Shown: piece by piece, positions 1 through 8,450 of the stretch
Layout: each line of letters begins with the position of its first letter
Position numbering within the stretch: the stretch's first letter is position 1
Assembly (NCBI GenBank): GCA_041397765.1
Contig: JAWKWA010000004.1
Coordinates: 62,001 to 126,000, forward strand
DNA length: 64,000 bases
Source: JAWKWA01 sp041397765
GTDB lineage: Bacteria; Pseudomonadota; Alphaproteobacteria; Rhizobiales; Hyphomicrobiaceae
Direction: 5' to 3'
Position numbers and translations under genes: made by a program
Notes under the pieces: model-generated
Databases searched by the model: none
What the model saw: the letters and a program-made list of their open reading frames with translations, nothing else
Told to the model about the DNA's origin: nothing

Positions 1-1
1 C

Positions 2-514
2 ACGATCGACCCGCAGCGCTTCATCGCACCTGCCCATGTCATCGACTGCTCGAAGGAGGCGAAGAAGGACGAGACCTTCGTCATGACGCCGAAGCACATC
101 CGAGCGCACGAGGAGAAGCACGGCAAGATCCGCGCCGGCTCATGGGCGCTGATGCGCACCGACTGGTCGAAGCGCACCGATCCGGCGAAATTCCTGAACG
201 CCCGGGAGGACGGACCGCATGTGCCGGGCCCCTCGCCCGACGCCATCCGCTTCCTCATCGAGGAGCGCGACGTGCTCGGCTGGGGCGTGGAGGCGGTCGG
301 CACCGATCACGGCCAGGCCTTCGGCTTCGAGCCGGCGTTCCCCGCGCACAACCTCATGCACGGCGCCAATCGCTTCGGTCTGGCGAGCCTCACCAATCTC
401 GACCTGCTGCCGCCGACCGGCGCGGTGCTGGTGACTGCGCCGTTGAAGATCGAGAACGGCTCGGGCAGCCCCTTGCGGGTGCTCGCGCTCATCGCCGAGG
501 ACAACGAGGACTGA
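2..514 (+). CDS. Cyclase-family hydrolase, C-terminal part (5' end outside window)
   Basis: About 170 residues of the C-terminal part of a protein resembling the putative cyclase family (kynurenine-formamidase-like metal hydrolases, PF04199). The frame is open from base 2 and ends in TGA at 512-514. Visible family-like features are the MRTDW stretch, a PGPSPDAI segment leading into a helix, and the conserved tail NGSGSPLRVLALI. The metal-binding HxGTHxD-type motif would lie upstream of the window, so catalytic competence cannot be judged. Members hydrolyse amides or lactones of small aromatic or heterocyclic compounds. The substrate here is unknown. The gene converges with the amine oxidase that follows. 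Confidence 0.72.
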   Translation, partial: TIDPQRFIAPAHVIDCSKEAKKDETFVMTPKHIRAHEEKHGKIRAGSWALMRTDWSKRTDPAKFLNAREDGPHVPGPSPDAIRFLIEERDVLGWGVEAVGTDHGQAFGFEPAFPAHNLMHGANRFGLASLTNLDLLPPTGAVLVTAPLKIENGSGSPLRVLALIAEDNED

Positions 515-580
515 TCGATCCGGAGCCCTTGGGAACGGCGTCGCCCACGGAGGCGAAGACGACTGGCGCCGCGCCGGACG

Positions 581-1969
581 TCAGCGCAGGATCGTGCGGG
601 CGGCGGCCGTGCCCGACATCAGCGCGCCGTGGGCGGTGCCGAAATGCTTCGCGGATGTGGCCTCGCCGGCAAACACCAGCCGGCCATCCCACTCACTTCC
701 CGAGAGATCGCCGCGCATCGCAGGCGTCGCCCCGACGGCGTTGAAGGAATAGGCGCCGTAGGCGAAGGGATCGCGCGACCAGCGGGTGACCTGGGCGGCG
801 ACGGGCGCGGGAAAGCCGGTGCCGAACATGGCCCGCAACGCCTCGCGGGCGGCCACCATCATGTCGGCGTCCGAGAGCTTTTCCATATCGCGCGCCTGAT
901 CGCCGGCATGAAAGGCGAGCAGCACCGGCAGACGCGCGCCATGGGCGAGGCTCAGCCATTCGGCCCAGTAGCCGTCGCGTTCGCCGAGCCATTCGATCCA
1001 GTCGACACCGTCGGGCCAGGCAATCGCATCGAAGCGCAGCCAGCACTTGTTCAAGAGCCCCATGCGCAGGGTGTCGATCGCCTTTCGCCGCTTGCGCGAC
1101 AGCGCCTCGGCAAAGCCGATGTCGCCCGCCTTCAGCACGCCGAGCGGCACCGTCACCACGGCATGATCGGCGAGGAGCGTCTCTCCCGAGGCGAGTATGA
1201 TGCGGACGCCGCGGCCATCCGGTGCGATCGTGGTCACCGGCGCGCCGAGCCGCACGTCCAGCCCCTCGGCGAGATGGCGCGTGATCTGGGTGTAGCCGCC
1301 GGGAAGAAGGACGTCGCCGCCGCCGAACTCGCTCGACTCGTCGAAGTACCAGGCCGACACTTCCGACCAGGCGCCACCATATTCCTGCTCGACATCGGCA
1401 TTGACGTGCGCGCGGACGAGGCGCCGCATCCGCTTGGAAGCCCGCTTCCAGGATTTCTGCCGTGTCACCGCAGCTTCGAGCGACAGATCCTGCTCGAGGT
1501 CCTCGGCCGCCTCGCGGGCGTCCTCGACGAGCGCCTCGGCGGCCGCGAGTTCGTCCTCGAGATCGACCTCTCGGCCCGACGCATCGAGCATGATGGCGCT
1601 GTCATAGCTCGTCGCCAGCCGCTTCGCGCCGATGCGCTCGGCGATCGCCGTCAGCGGATTGCCGTCGACGCCGTGGATCCAGCTCGCGCCGAGATCCATC
1701 GGCAGGTCGGGCCAGATCTCGCTCGTCCAGACGCGCCCGCCGATCCGCTCGCGCGCCTCGATCACCACGACCTCCGCACCGGCCGAGCGGAGCGCCCCGG
1801 CTGCGGCGAGGCCGGCGAGACCCGCGCCGACGACGACGACGCGCTTGCCCTTTGCCTCGGCCTGTCCGGCGCGCAACAGACCCGGCACGGCCGCGAGCAT
1901 CGCCAGCGCCGTCCGCCGCGTCGGCCGTGAGCCTTCCCGCCTCGATCCGCCGTCTCGCGCATGGGCCAT
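581..1969 (-). CDS. FAD-dependent amine oxidase (monoamine/polyamine oxidase family), Tat-type leader
   Basis: Flavin monoamine oxidase family, 462 residues from the chosen ATG; an in-frame ATG at 2017 is an alternative, and neither has a clear Shine-Dalgarno. A twin-arginine-like leader (SRPTRRTALAML) precedes an Ala-rich cleavage region, so export in folded form is likely. The dinucleotide-binding motif VVVVGAGLAGLAAAGALRSA is followed by the ERIGGRVWT motif, and the C-terminal GRLVFAGEATSAKHFGTAHG segment is the second FAD-contact region of the family. Such enzymes oxidise amines to aldehydes or imines plus ammonia and H2O2. Next to demethylases and a creatinase-like protein, it may take part in the same amine pathway. 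The substrate is not predictable. Confidence 0.85.
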   Translation of the reverse strand: MAHARDGGSRREGSRPTRRTALAMLAAVPGLLRAGQAEAKGKRVVVVGAGLAGLAAAGALRSAGAEVVVIEARERIGGRVWTSEIWPDLPMDLGASWIHGVDGNPLTAIAERIGAKRLATSYDSAIMLDASGREVDLEDELAAAEALVEDAREAAEDLEQDLSLEAAVTRQKSWKRASKRMRRLVRAHVNADVEQEYGGAWSEVSAWYFDESSEFGGGDVLLPGGYTQITRHLAEGLDVRLGAPVTTIAPDGRGVRIILASGETLLADHAVVTVPLGVLKAGDIGFAEALSRKRRKAIDTLRMGLLNKCWLRFDAIAWPDGVDWIEWLGERDGYWAEWLSLAHGARLPVLLAFHAGDQARDMEKLSDADMMVAAREALRAMFGTGFPAPVAAQVTRWSRDPFAYGAYSFNAVGATPAMRGDLSGSEWDGRLVFAGEATSAKHFGTAHGALMSGTAAARTILR

Positions 1970-2066
1970 CGCCGGACACGCCGACGATCGGCCGCCTACT
2001 GCGCAACGGCATGCCATGACCGTACACGTCGCACAAGCATGCGGGGGCCGCGATCGGGGGGCAGCC

Positions 2067-3317
2067 TCAAGGTCCGGCGATCACGGTTCGGGGATGCCGC
2101 GACATGACCTCGAGGCCGCTTTCCGTCATCATGAGGGTGTCGATATAGGCGACACCCGAATTGATGCCCCAGGCGGGATCGGGATCGAACTGGTTCTCGA
2201 AGTTGAAGACGACGCCCGGCTCGAGCGGGATGTCGTCCATGCCGAAGCGCGGGCCGACCCAGTAGTTGCCGACCCAATCGGGCGGGATCGAAAGCCCCAT
2301 CAGATAGCCACCGACGAACCAGGCCCGCTTCATGAGGCCCTGCTCGACGGCATAGGCGTCGGCCGCCTTCTGCAGATCGGAGAGGCGGGCGCCGGGCTTT
2401 GCCGCCGCCGCTTTCAGCACGGCGATCGAGCCGTCGCCCTTCACCAGGAAGTCGGCGATGCGCGGGTCGGGGGCGCCGACCGAGAAGGTGCGGACGATAT
2501 TGACGTGATAGCGGTGGAGGCAGCCGCAGAAGTCGACATAGATGAGATCCCCCGCCTTCAGCCGGCGATGGCTCGGCGGGCTGTGCCGGGTGCCCGAGCG
2601 CGGGCCAGAACCGATCATGCTGCGCAGCGCCGGATAGCCGCCGCCCTCGCGCATCATCGCGGACACCGCCGCCGCCTCGATGTCGGTCTCGCGGACGCCT
2701 GCGCGGATCATGTCGTGCGCGGCATCCATGCCGACATCGCCGATCCGGGCGGCCTCGCGCATCACCACCATCTCGCGCGGCGACTTGACGACGCGCAGGC
2801 GTTCCACCAGCACGGTGCCGTCGGCGGTCGCGATGCCGGCGGTGGCAAGCTTCTCCTCGAGCGCGGCAAGGGTCGTCGCGTGCGGCGAAAAGCACATGCG
2901 CTGGATGGCGACACGGCCGCCCTTCAGGCCGAGACGGCCCATGCGGTCGGCGATGAGGCGGGCGTCCTTGTCGACGGTGCGGCCAGCCGTGCCCGAGGGC
3001 TCGCCCTCGTCGCGGAACCAGACGACGTCGACGATCTGAGGCGTCGAGGCGACGATCGCCTCGTGCGTCACATAGTCGAACATGGTCGCTTCACCGGCGT
3101 CGGCCCGGACCAGAAGACCGGTCAGGCAGCGCAGATGGAACCACGACATGTCGTAGCCGGTCAGCCAGCACAGATCGGCCGGATTGGTGACATAGACGGC
3201 GGCGAGGCCCTGGGTCGCCAGGGCGGCGCGGACGCGCGCGAGACGGTTTGCATACTCCTCCGCCGGGAAGGGCTGCTCCCAGTCGATATGGCTCCTGATC
3301 GCGCTCACCCGATCCAC
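2067..3317 (-). CDS. M24-family creatinase-like protein with lost metal ligands
   Basis: Pita-bread-fold M24 family protein (Xaa-Pro peptidase, creatinase, ectoine hydrolase group), 416 residues from a GTG start preceded by GGGAGG six bases upstream. Longer in-frame starts exist up to 3449 but have no ribosome site. Residues 1-170 form the creatinase N-terminal domain and 175-416 the catalytic-fold domain. The usual five metal ligands are largely missing: D262 is present, but the second Asp is N273, the GHG(I/V)G histidine region reads GYLMGLSIPP, and the last Glu is I392; E374 remains. This resembles creatinase, which is metal-free and uses a His base (H245 and H250 are candidates). A C-N hydrolase for a guanidino or betaine-like compound is an inference from context. 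Confidence 0.8.
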   Translation of the reverse strand: MDRVSAIRSHIDWEQPFPAEEYANRLARVRAALATQGLAAVYVTNPADLCWLTGYDMSWFHLRCLTGLLVRADAGEATMFDYVTHEAIVASTPQIVDVVWFRDEGEPSGTAGRTVDKDARLIADRMGRLGLKGGRVAIQRMCFSPHATTLAALEEKLATAGIATADGTVLVERLRVVKSPREMVVMREAARIGDVGMDAAHDMIRAGVRETDIEAAAVSAMMREGGGYPALRSMIGSGPRSGTRHSPPSHRRLKAGDLIYVDFCGCLHRYHVNIVRTFSVGAPDPRIADFLVKGDGSIAVLKAAAAKPGARLSDLQKAADAYAVEQGLMKRAWFVGGYLMGLSIPPDWVGNYWVGPRFGMDDIPLEPGVVFNFENQFDPDPAWGINSGVAYIDTLMMTESGLEVMSRHPRTVIAGP

Positions 3318-3488
3318 GGCGTCCCTCCCGTTCAGCAAGACCTCACGCGCAAGCCCGCCCGCCGATCGATCAGAGAGCGGCGAACCTTGGCGCGGGATCA
3401 TTGCCGGCCCGACGGCCCCAGAGCAAGCCGGCCGCTGCACGGCTGCCATGGCCCGGCGTGGCGGCAGGGAGGAGAGCGCGCCGTCCGC

Positions 3489-3866
3489 TCAGCGCGCGCC
3501 GAGGTCGCGGGCCGCGGCCGCCAGGGCCGGCCAGGTCAGGAGCGCACTCTCGACCTCGGCGCAGAAGGCAGGCGGGTCCTTCAGGGCGGCGAGCTGGGCG
3601 GCCTCCGTCGCTTCCACGATCTCGCGCTCGCAGGAGCCGGTCGACTGGTCGATGGTGGCGCTGGCGCTGAGGAAGCGCTGCTGGCCGGCGCCGAAGATCG
3701 CGTGGTGGAAGCCCTCGCAGCGGAACGAGCCGACGACGACGACAACGGCGGCGCGAAGCTGACCGCGGTCGGCGTGGCAGACCTGAGCAGCCTCGGCGCC
3801 GTCCGGGCGGACGAGCAAGGCGATCGCCACAACGACGGGCAGGAGAGGGAAGGGCGGGGACATCAC
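3489..3866 (-). CDS. Small exported protein of unknown function
   Basis: I do not recognise this 125-residue protein. It starts with a hydrophobic signal peptide (PPFPLLPVVVAIALLV, cleavage probably after GAEA), giving a mature domain of about 100 residues with three cysteines (in QVCHA, FRCEGF and GSCERE) plus a fourth in AFCAEV, consistent with periplasmic disulfides. The start overlaps the end of the upstream exported protein by four bases (ATGA), so the two are very likely one operon and translationally coupled. Codon use matches the neighbourhood. The gene ends about 170 bases before the start of the M24 gene. Confidence 0.6.
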   Translation of the reverse strand: MMSPPFPLLPVVVAIALLVRPDGAEAAQVCHADRGQLRAAVVVVVGSFRCEGFHHAIFGAGQQRFLSASATIDQSTGSCEREIVEATEAAQLAALKDPPAFCAEVESALLTWPALAAAARDLGAR

Positions 3867-4387
3867 GGGCAGCCGGAGCCGGCCGGGCCGACCGAAGCGC
3901 CGCGCAGATCATCGAGGCACCATCGGGCGGAGGGATCGCGATCCTCCGACTGGTCGTGGCAGGAGAGGGAAAGCGTGCCCATATCGTCGATGATCATCAT
4001 GCCGTCGAGATGGGATTCGGGCCTGCCGCTGCCGCCACCATCCGTCTTCGTTCCAAATCGGACCTCGATGCCGTTGGGAAATCTTGCAACTTCGGGAAAG
4101 CCCGCAGCCGGAAGCGTCGCGGGGTCGAAAGCACCGATGTTCAGAAACTTCAGAAGACGGACGCCGCCATCGGGGTCGATGCGCACGGTGCCGTCGTCGC
4201 GGCGGACGATGCGGGCGGCCGCAGGGACCATCATCCGCAGCGCCATGGGTGTCTTGCCGATCCTGATGCAGACGGGCTGAAGCGGATCAGCCGCCCGCGC
4301 CAGCGATAGAGGCATGGCAAGACAGGCAGCCGCGATCGCAAGACGCAGGCCGCTCAGGTCGAGCTCCTTCGTCGTCGGTCGTGCCAT
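3863..4387 (-). CDS. Exported protein of unknown function
   Basis: Unrecognised protein of 174 residues with an N-terminal signal peptide (LRLAIAAACLAMPLSLARAA, cleavage near ARA-ADP). The mature part has short beta-like stretches (VCIRIGKTPM, IVRRDDGTVRIDPDGGVRLL) and four cysteines (VCIRI, LSCHD, RWCLD and SGCP), two of them near the C-terminus. It overlaps the following small exported protein by four bases, so they form a two-gene transcription unit. It lies directly downstream of the demethylase gene on the same strand (53-base gap), so it may be co-transcribed with it, but nothing in the sequence ties it to amine metabolism. Confidence 0.6.
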   Translation of the reverse strand: MARPTTKELDLSGLRLAIAAACLAMPLSLARAADPLQPVCIRIGKTPMALRMMVPAAARIVRRDDGTVRIDPDGGVRLLKFLNIGAFDPATLPAAGFPEVARFPNGIEVRFGTKTDGGGSGRPESHLDGMMIIDDMGTLSLSCHDQSEDRDPSARWCLDDLRGASVGPAGSGCP

Positions 4388-4440
4388 CAGTGCGCCCCTT
4401 CAATGCTCGAAGGCTGCCGGGCGGCGGACACTCCTTCGGC

Positions 4441-6504
4441 TCAGAAGTCCTTCACCAGCCGCAGTGCGTCATAGATGCCGGCATGGATGTTGCGGGAAGC
4501 GACGGCATCGCCGATGCGGAAGAGCTGGAAGGCGCCATCCCTGTTTTTGGAGATGGTCTGCGGCCGGCCGAAGATCAAGGCCTGATAGTCGACCTCGCCG
4601 AGATTGCGCGACAGCGGTTTCAACGCGAAGTAGAGCTCGTCGACGGGCCGGGTGCCGTACTCGTAGACCACCTGGTCGACCTCGCGTTCCTCGGTGCGGG
4701 CGGAGAAATCGGAGCCGATACGGGCGAGGAGGCGGTTGCCCTTGCGGGCGACGCCGAGAAGACGAAGCTGGGTCGAGATGCGCACGCCATGGTCGTGCAG
4801 GACGCGCATATAGGGCACCTGGTTGAGGCCGCCGATCTCGGGCGAGAACATGCGCTCGGGGCTGACGATCTCGAGCTTGGCGCCCGATTGCGCGATCAGC
4901 TCGGCCGCCATCATGCCGGGATGGGCGCCGTTGTCGTCGAACACCAGGACCTCGCGGCCGGGCTTCTGGTCGCCCGAGAGGATGTCCCAGCTCGACACGA
5001 CGAGATCGCCACCCTCGGAAAAGGGCGGATCGTTCGGCACGCCGCCGGTCGCGACGACGACGATGTCGGGCTCCTCGGCGAGCACGTCGTCGGCCGTCAT
5101 CAGCCGGTTGCAGGCGACCTCCACCTTCGCCCGGGCGAGCTGGCCGAGCCGCCAGTCGACGATGCCGACCAGCTCGGCGCGGCGCTTGGCGCGCGCGGCG
5201 AGGCGCACCTGGCCGCCCGCCGCGCCGGCCGCCTCGAAGATCCTGACCTCGTGACCGCGCGCCGCGGCGACACGGGCGGCCTCAAGTCCCGCCGGCCCCG
5301 CACCGACCACGACGACCTTCCTCGAAGAGCCGGCCGAGCGGGCGACGATATGGGGCATCGTCGCCTCGCGCCCGGTCGCGGGATTGTGGGCGCAGAGGGT
5401 CTCGTATCCCTCGTAGATGCGGTCGAGGCAATAGGTGGCGCCGACGCAGGGGCGGATCTCGTCCTCGCGTCCCTCCTCGATCTTGCGCACGATATGCGGG
5501 TCGGCGATGTGGGCGCGGGTCATGCCGACCATGTCGAGCTTGCCTTCGGCGATGGCATGGCGAGCGGTCGCGACATCGGGGATGCGCGAGGCGTGGAACA
5601 CCGGGAAGCCGGTCGCCGCCCTCACCTCGCCGCAGAAGTCGAGATGGGGCGCGGATTTCATGCCGCCGACCGGGATGACGTCGACGAGGGCGGCGTCGCG
5701 CTCGATATGGCCGCGGATGAGGTTGAGGAAGTCGATGAGGCCGGAGCGCGCGAGGCGCCGGGCGATCTCGACGCCGTCCTCGCGGCTGAGACCCTGGTCC
5801 CAGTCCTCGTCGGCGACCATGCGCACGCCGACCAGGAAATCCGCGCCGACGCGGTCGCGCACGGCGTTCAGCACGCGCATGGTGAAGCGCAAGCGGTCGT
5901 CGAGCGAGCCCATGCCCCATTCGTCGGTCCGCGTATTGGTGGCGGGCGACCAGAAGCTGTCCATCAGATGGCCGTAGCACTCGAACTCGAGGCCGTCGAA
6001 GCCGCCGGCCTTGAGGCGCTCGGCGCCGTCGGCATAGTCGGCGACGATGCGCTCGATGTCCCAGTCCTCGATCTCCTTGGGATAGGCGCGGTGGGCGGGC
6101 TCGCGCACGGGCGAGGCGGAGAGCACGGGCAGCCAGTCGCCCTTGTTCCAGTTGGTGCGGCGGCCGAGATGGGTGATCTGCATCATGATGGCCGAGCCAT
6201 GCTCGTGCACACCGTCGGCGAGCGCCTTCAGATGGGGGACGATCTCGTCCTTGTAGAGATGGAGATTGCCGAAGGCGGGCGGACTGTCGGACGAAACGAT
6301 GGCCGAGCCCGCCGTCATGGTCATGGCGATGCCGCCCCGGGCCTTCTCGACATGATAGCGCCGGTAGCGGTCGCCGGGCATGCCGCGGTCGTGATAGTTC
6401 GGCTCGTGCGCCGTCGACATGATGCGGTTCTTCAGCGTCAGATGCTTGAGCTGAAAGGGCTGCAGCAGCGGATCCCGGGTGCGCGGCGACGTCGTGGCGG
6501 ACAT
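4441..6504 (-). CDS. N-methylproline/dimethylamine-type demethylase (OYE domain + FAD/NAD domain)
   Basis: NADH:flavin oxidoreductase of the trimethylamine dehydrogenase / 2,4-dienoyl-CoA reductase family, 687 residues from an ATG with GGAGAG nine bases upstream. Residues 1-345 are an old-yellow-enzyme barrel (FMN), 350-375 the iron-sulfur segment, and 396-687 a FAD/NAD domain starting with VVVVGAGPAGLEAARVAAAR. The sequence is closest in character to rhizobial StcD-like N-methylproline demethylases, which oxidatively remove N-methyl groups. The canonical C-x2-C-x3-C-x11-C cluster motif is here C353-x5-C359-x11-C371, one cysteine short. It is divergent from the Rieske oxygenase gene (262-base shared upstream region). 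Together they suggest stepwise demethylation of a betaine such as stachydrine or glycine betaine. The substrate is inferred. Confidence 0.82.
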   Translation of the reverse strand: MSATTSPRTRDPLLQPFQLKHLTLKNRIMSTAHEPNYHDRGMPGDRYRRYHVEKARGGIAMTMTAGSAIVSSDSPPAFGNLHLYKDEIVPHLKALADGVHEHGSAIMMQITHLGRRTNWNKGDWLPVLSASPVREPAHRAYPKEIEDWDIERIVADYADGAERLKAGGFDGLEFECYGHLMDSFWSPATNTRTDEWGMGSLDDRLRFTMRVLNAVRDRVGADFLVGVRMVADEDWDQGLSREDGVEIARRLARSGLIDFLNLIRGHIERDAALVDVIPVGGMKSAPHLDFCGEVRAATGFPVFHASRIPDVATARHAIAEGKLDMVGMTRAHIADPHIVRKIEEGREDEIRPCVGATYCLDRIYEGYETLCAHNPATGREATMPHIVARSAGSSRKVVVVGAGPAGLEAARVAAARGHEVRIFEAAGAAGGQVRLAARAKRRAELVGIVDWRLGQLARAKVEVACNRLMTADDVLAEEPDIVVVATGGVPNDPPFSEGGDLVVSSWDILSGDQKPGREVLVFDDNGAHPGMMAAELIAQSGAKLEIVSPERMFSPEIGGLNQVPYMRVLHDHGVRISTQLRLLGVARKGNRLLARIGSDFSARTEEREVDQVVYEYGTRPVDELYFALKPLSRNLGEVDYQALIFGRPQTISKNRDGAFQLFRIGDAVASRNIHAGIYDALRLVKDF

Positions 6505-6754
6505 GGGGATGGTCTCTCCGTTTCGTCGGGCCGACGGTGCTCGGCCGCACCGGCATGCCCCTCGCCGCAGAGATTGCACGCGCGCCCCCGGCCACACAAC
6601 CGCAACCCCGGCATGGGGCCATTGCCTGGTGGCCATTGCCTCGGCCTCGCGGTGGGCATTGCGCAGGGCTCGGCTTTCGTCGCACTATCCGGGCAGGCGG
6701 GCGGCCACACTTCGCCGCCCGATGCGGCCGCTATTCTCGCCAGCCCCCCGCCAT

Positions 6755-6760
6755 GGAGGA
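6755..6760 (+). promoter_or_regulatory. Ribosome binding site deciding the Rieske gene start
   Basis: GGAGGA lies six bases before the ATG at 6767. It fixes the start of the Rieske oxygenase against several longer in-frame starts back to 6479 that have no such site and would run into the divergent demethylase gene. Confidence 0.8.
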
Positions 6761-6766
6761 GATCCC

Positions 6767-7921
6767 ATGCTCGACGACGAGCCGAATGGTGGAGGGGCGC
6801 TGCCGGCGCTCGACCTGCCGCTCAGCGAGGATCCCGCGCGCTCCTTCACGCTGCCGGCCTCCTGGTACACGGACCCGGCCATCTACGAGCGCGAGAAGCG
6901 GGCGATCTTCTATCGCACCTGGCAGTATGTCGCCCACAAGTCGCTGTTCCGCGAGGCGGGCGACTATGTGACGGTGCGCATCTGCGACCAGAACATCTTC
7001 GTCATGAAGGGCGGCGACGGCGAGCTGCGCGCCTTCTACAATGTCTGCCGGCACCGCGCCCACGAGCTCCTGTCGGAGCCCTTCGGCAATGTCCGCTCGG
7101 TGATCGTCTGCCCCTATCACGCATGGACGTTCGAGCGCGAGGGCGCGCTGCGCGGGGCGCGTTTTGCAACCGAGCGGCCGGGCTTCGACAAGGCCGACTA
7201 TGGCTTGAAGCGCATCCGCCTCGAGATGTTCTGCGACTGCGTGTTCGTCAATCTCGACGAGGGCGCGACGAGCCTCGCCGCGCTCGCCGGCGAGATGGAG
7301 GCGGACATCCGCGCCCGCGTGCCGTTCCTCGACCGGCTGAAGCCGGCGGCGATCGAGCGCGATGCGCTCGGCCCGACGGTGCAGAAGGCCGGCTGGAAGG
7401 TGGTCGTCGACAATTATGTCGAGTGCTACCACTGCGAGCACGCCCATCCCGACTTCGCCTCGCTCATCTGCATGGACAAGTACGAGCTGACCTGCGGGCG
7501 CTACTGGTCGCGGCAGGTCGCCGGCGCCATCCGCCACCACAACAGCGCCTACGAGGTCGATCCGGCGCGCGGCTACCAGTCTTCGGCCTTCTGGTTCCTC
7601 TGGCCCAACACCACGTTCAACATCCTACCGGGCTCGGAAGAGCTCGCCGTGTTCGCCGTGCGGCCGATCGATGCGACGTCCTCGAGCTTCGAGGGCCATG
7701 TGCTTTCGGCGGACGGAACGGTCCATACGGCGCGGCGGGACTATGCGGTGAACGTGCTTGGCCCGGAGGACTTCGCGTTGTGCGAGAGCGTGCAGCGCGG
7801 TCTCATGTCGATGGGATACAGCCAGGGGCCGATCGTCGCGGTCGACGCCTCGCTCGGCGAGGGCGAGCACGGCATCCACCATTTCCACCGGCTTGTGCAC
7901 GAGGCGCTGACGGGCGGCTGA
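6767..7921 (+). CDS. Rieske-type quaternary-ammonium oxygenase, alpha subunit
   Basis: Rieske non-heme iron oxygenase, 384 residues, normal for the family. The [2Fe-2S] ligands are C94-x-H96 (VCRHRAHELL) and C115-x2-H118 (VCPYHAWTF). The mononuclear iron site is E219-x2-H222-x4-H227 in DNYVECYHCEHAH. The bridging residue is Glu, not the Asp of most aromatic-ring oxygenases. That substitution is known from carnitine oxygenase CntA and related betaine demethylases, and stachydrine demethylase and GbcA belong to the same broad group. The expected reaction is oxidative N-demethylation or C-N cleavage of a quaternary amine with O2 and electrons from a reductase. No reductase gene is visible nearby, so it must be encoded elsewhere. 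It is divergent from the StcD-like demethylase. Confidence 0.88.
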   Translation: MLDDEPNGGGALPALDLPLSEDPARSFTLPASWYTDPAIYEREKRAIFYRTWQYVAHKSLFREAGDYVTVRICDQNIFVMKGGDGELRAFYNVCRHRAHELLSEPFGNVRSVIVCPYHAWTFEREGALRGARFATERPGFDKADYGLKRIRLEMFCDCVFVNLDEGATSLAALAGEMEADIRARVPFLDRLKPAAIERDALGPTVQKAGWKVVVDNYVECYHCEHAHPDFASLICMDKYELTCGRYWSRQVAGAIRHHNSAYEVDPARGYQSSAFWFLWPNTTFNILPGSEELAVFAVRPIDATSSSFEGHVLSADGTVHTARRDYAVNVLGPEDFALCESVQRGLMSMGYSQGPIVAVDASLGEGEHGIHHFHRLVHEALTGG

Positions 7922-7963
7922 GCAACAGAGCCCCGAGCCGCTCACGATGGCGGCGGAGACGGC

Positions 7964-8401
7964 CTATTCGAAGGCGCAGGTGACGCGCATGTCGATGGAG
8001 GCGCGCTCCTCGCCGCGCGTGGTTGCGACGAGCCGGCCGACATATTCGCCGTCGGCGGCGTCGATGACGCGGACGAGGTAGCGCACGTCCCGATCCATGT
8101 CGTAGAGCTCGATCTGGACGGTGTCGTCGATCACCGCGAACTGCGTGAGCGAGGCGGACGAGAAGCTCGACGCGACGCTCAGAGCCGACAGGCTGCCATT
8201 CGCGGGAAAGTCGATGCGCGCCTCGCCGCTCACCTCGCGCGGCAGCTCCAGGACGCCATGGGCGAGGATGGCGGAGAAGCGGAAGCCCTCGCCCGCGCTC
8301 TCGCAGAAGATGCCGCCGCTGGCGAGCGCGCCGCTCGCCGACAGCCACAGCACCGCACCCGAGAATAGGCCGAGGCGCCGGCCGGTCCGTGCTCGCGACA
8401 T
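7964..8401 (-). CDS. Exported protein of unknown function
   Basis: Unrecognised 145-residue protein. The chosen ATG has GGGGGAG five bases upstream; an earlier in-frame ATG at 8425 lacks one. The N-terminus is a signal peptide (RRLGLFSGAVLWLSASGALA) with cleavage before SGGIFC. The mature part is beta-rich (VLELPREVSGEARIDF, VQIELYDMDRDVRYLVRVID) with two cysteines (IFCES and VTCAFE), which could pair as one disulfide across the domain. It sits between the convergent Rieske gene and the MttB-family gene, 50 bases downstream of the latter and on the same strand, so co-transcription with it is possible. Confidence 0.6.
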   Translation of the reverse strand: MSRARTGRRLGLFSGAVLWLSASGALASGGIFCESAGEGFRFSAILAHGVLELPREVSGEARIDFPANGSLSALSVASSFSSASLTQFAVIDDTVQIELYDMDRDVRYLVRVIDAADGEYVGRLVATTRGEERASIDMRVTCAFE

Positions 8402-8450
8402 CTCATCTCCCCCGCTCGCCGCCACCGGCGGTCCCCCCTCTGCCTTCGCC

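Noticed and set aside
629..1930. 433-codon plus-strand frame opposite the amine oxidase
   Set aside because: The opposite strand encodes a clear FAD enzyme; this frame has no recognisable motif.
4381..7983. 1200-codon plus-strand open frame
   Set aside because: It runs antisense to the demethylase gene and then out of frame through the Rieske gene. The composition is shadow-like (repetitive Arg, Ala, Gly).
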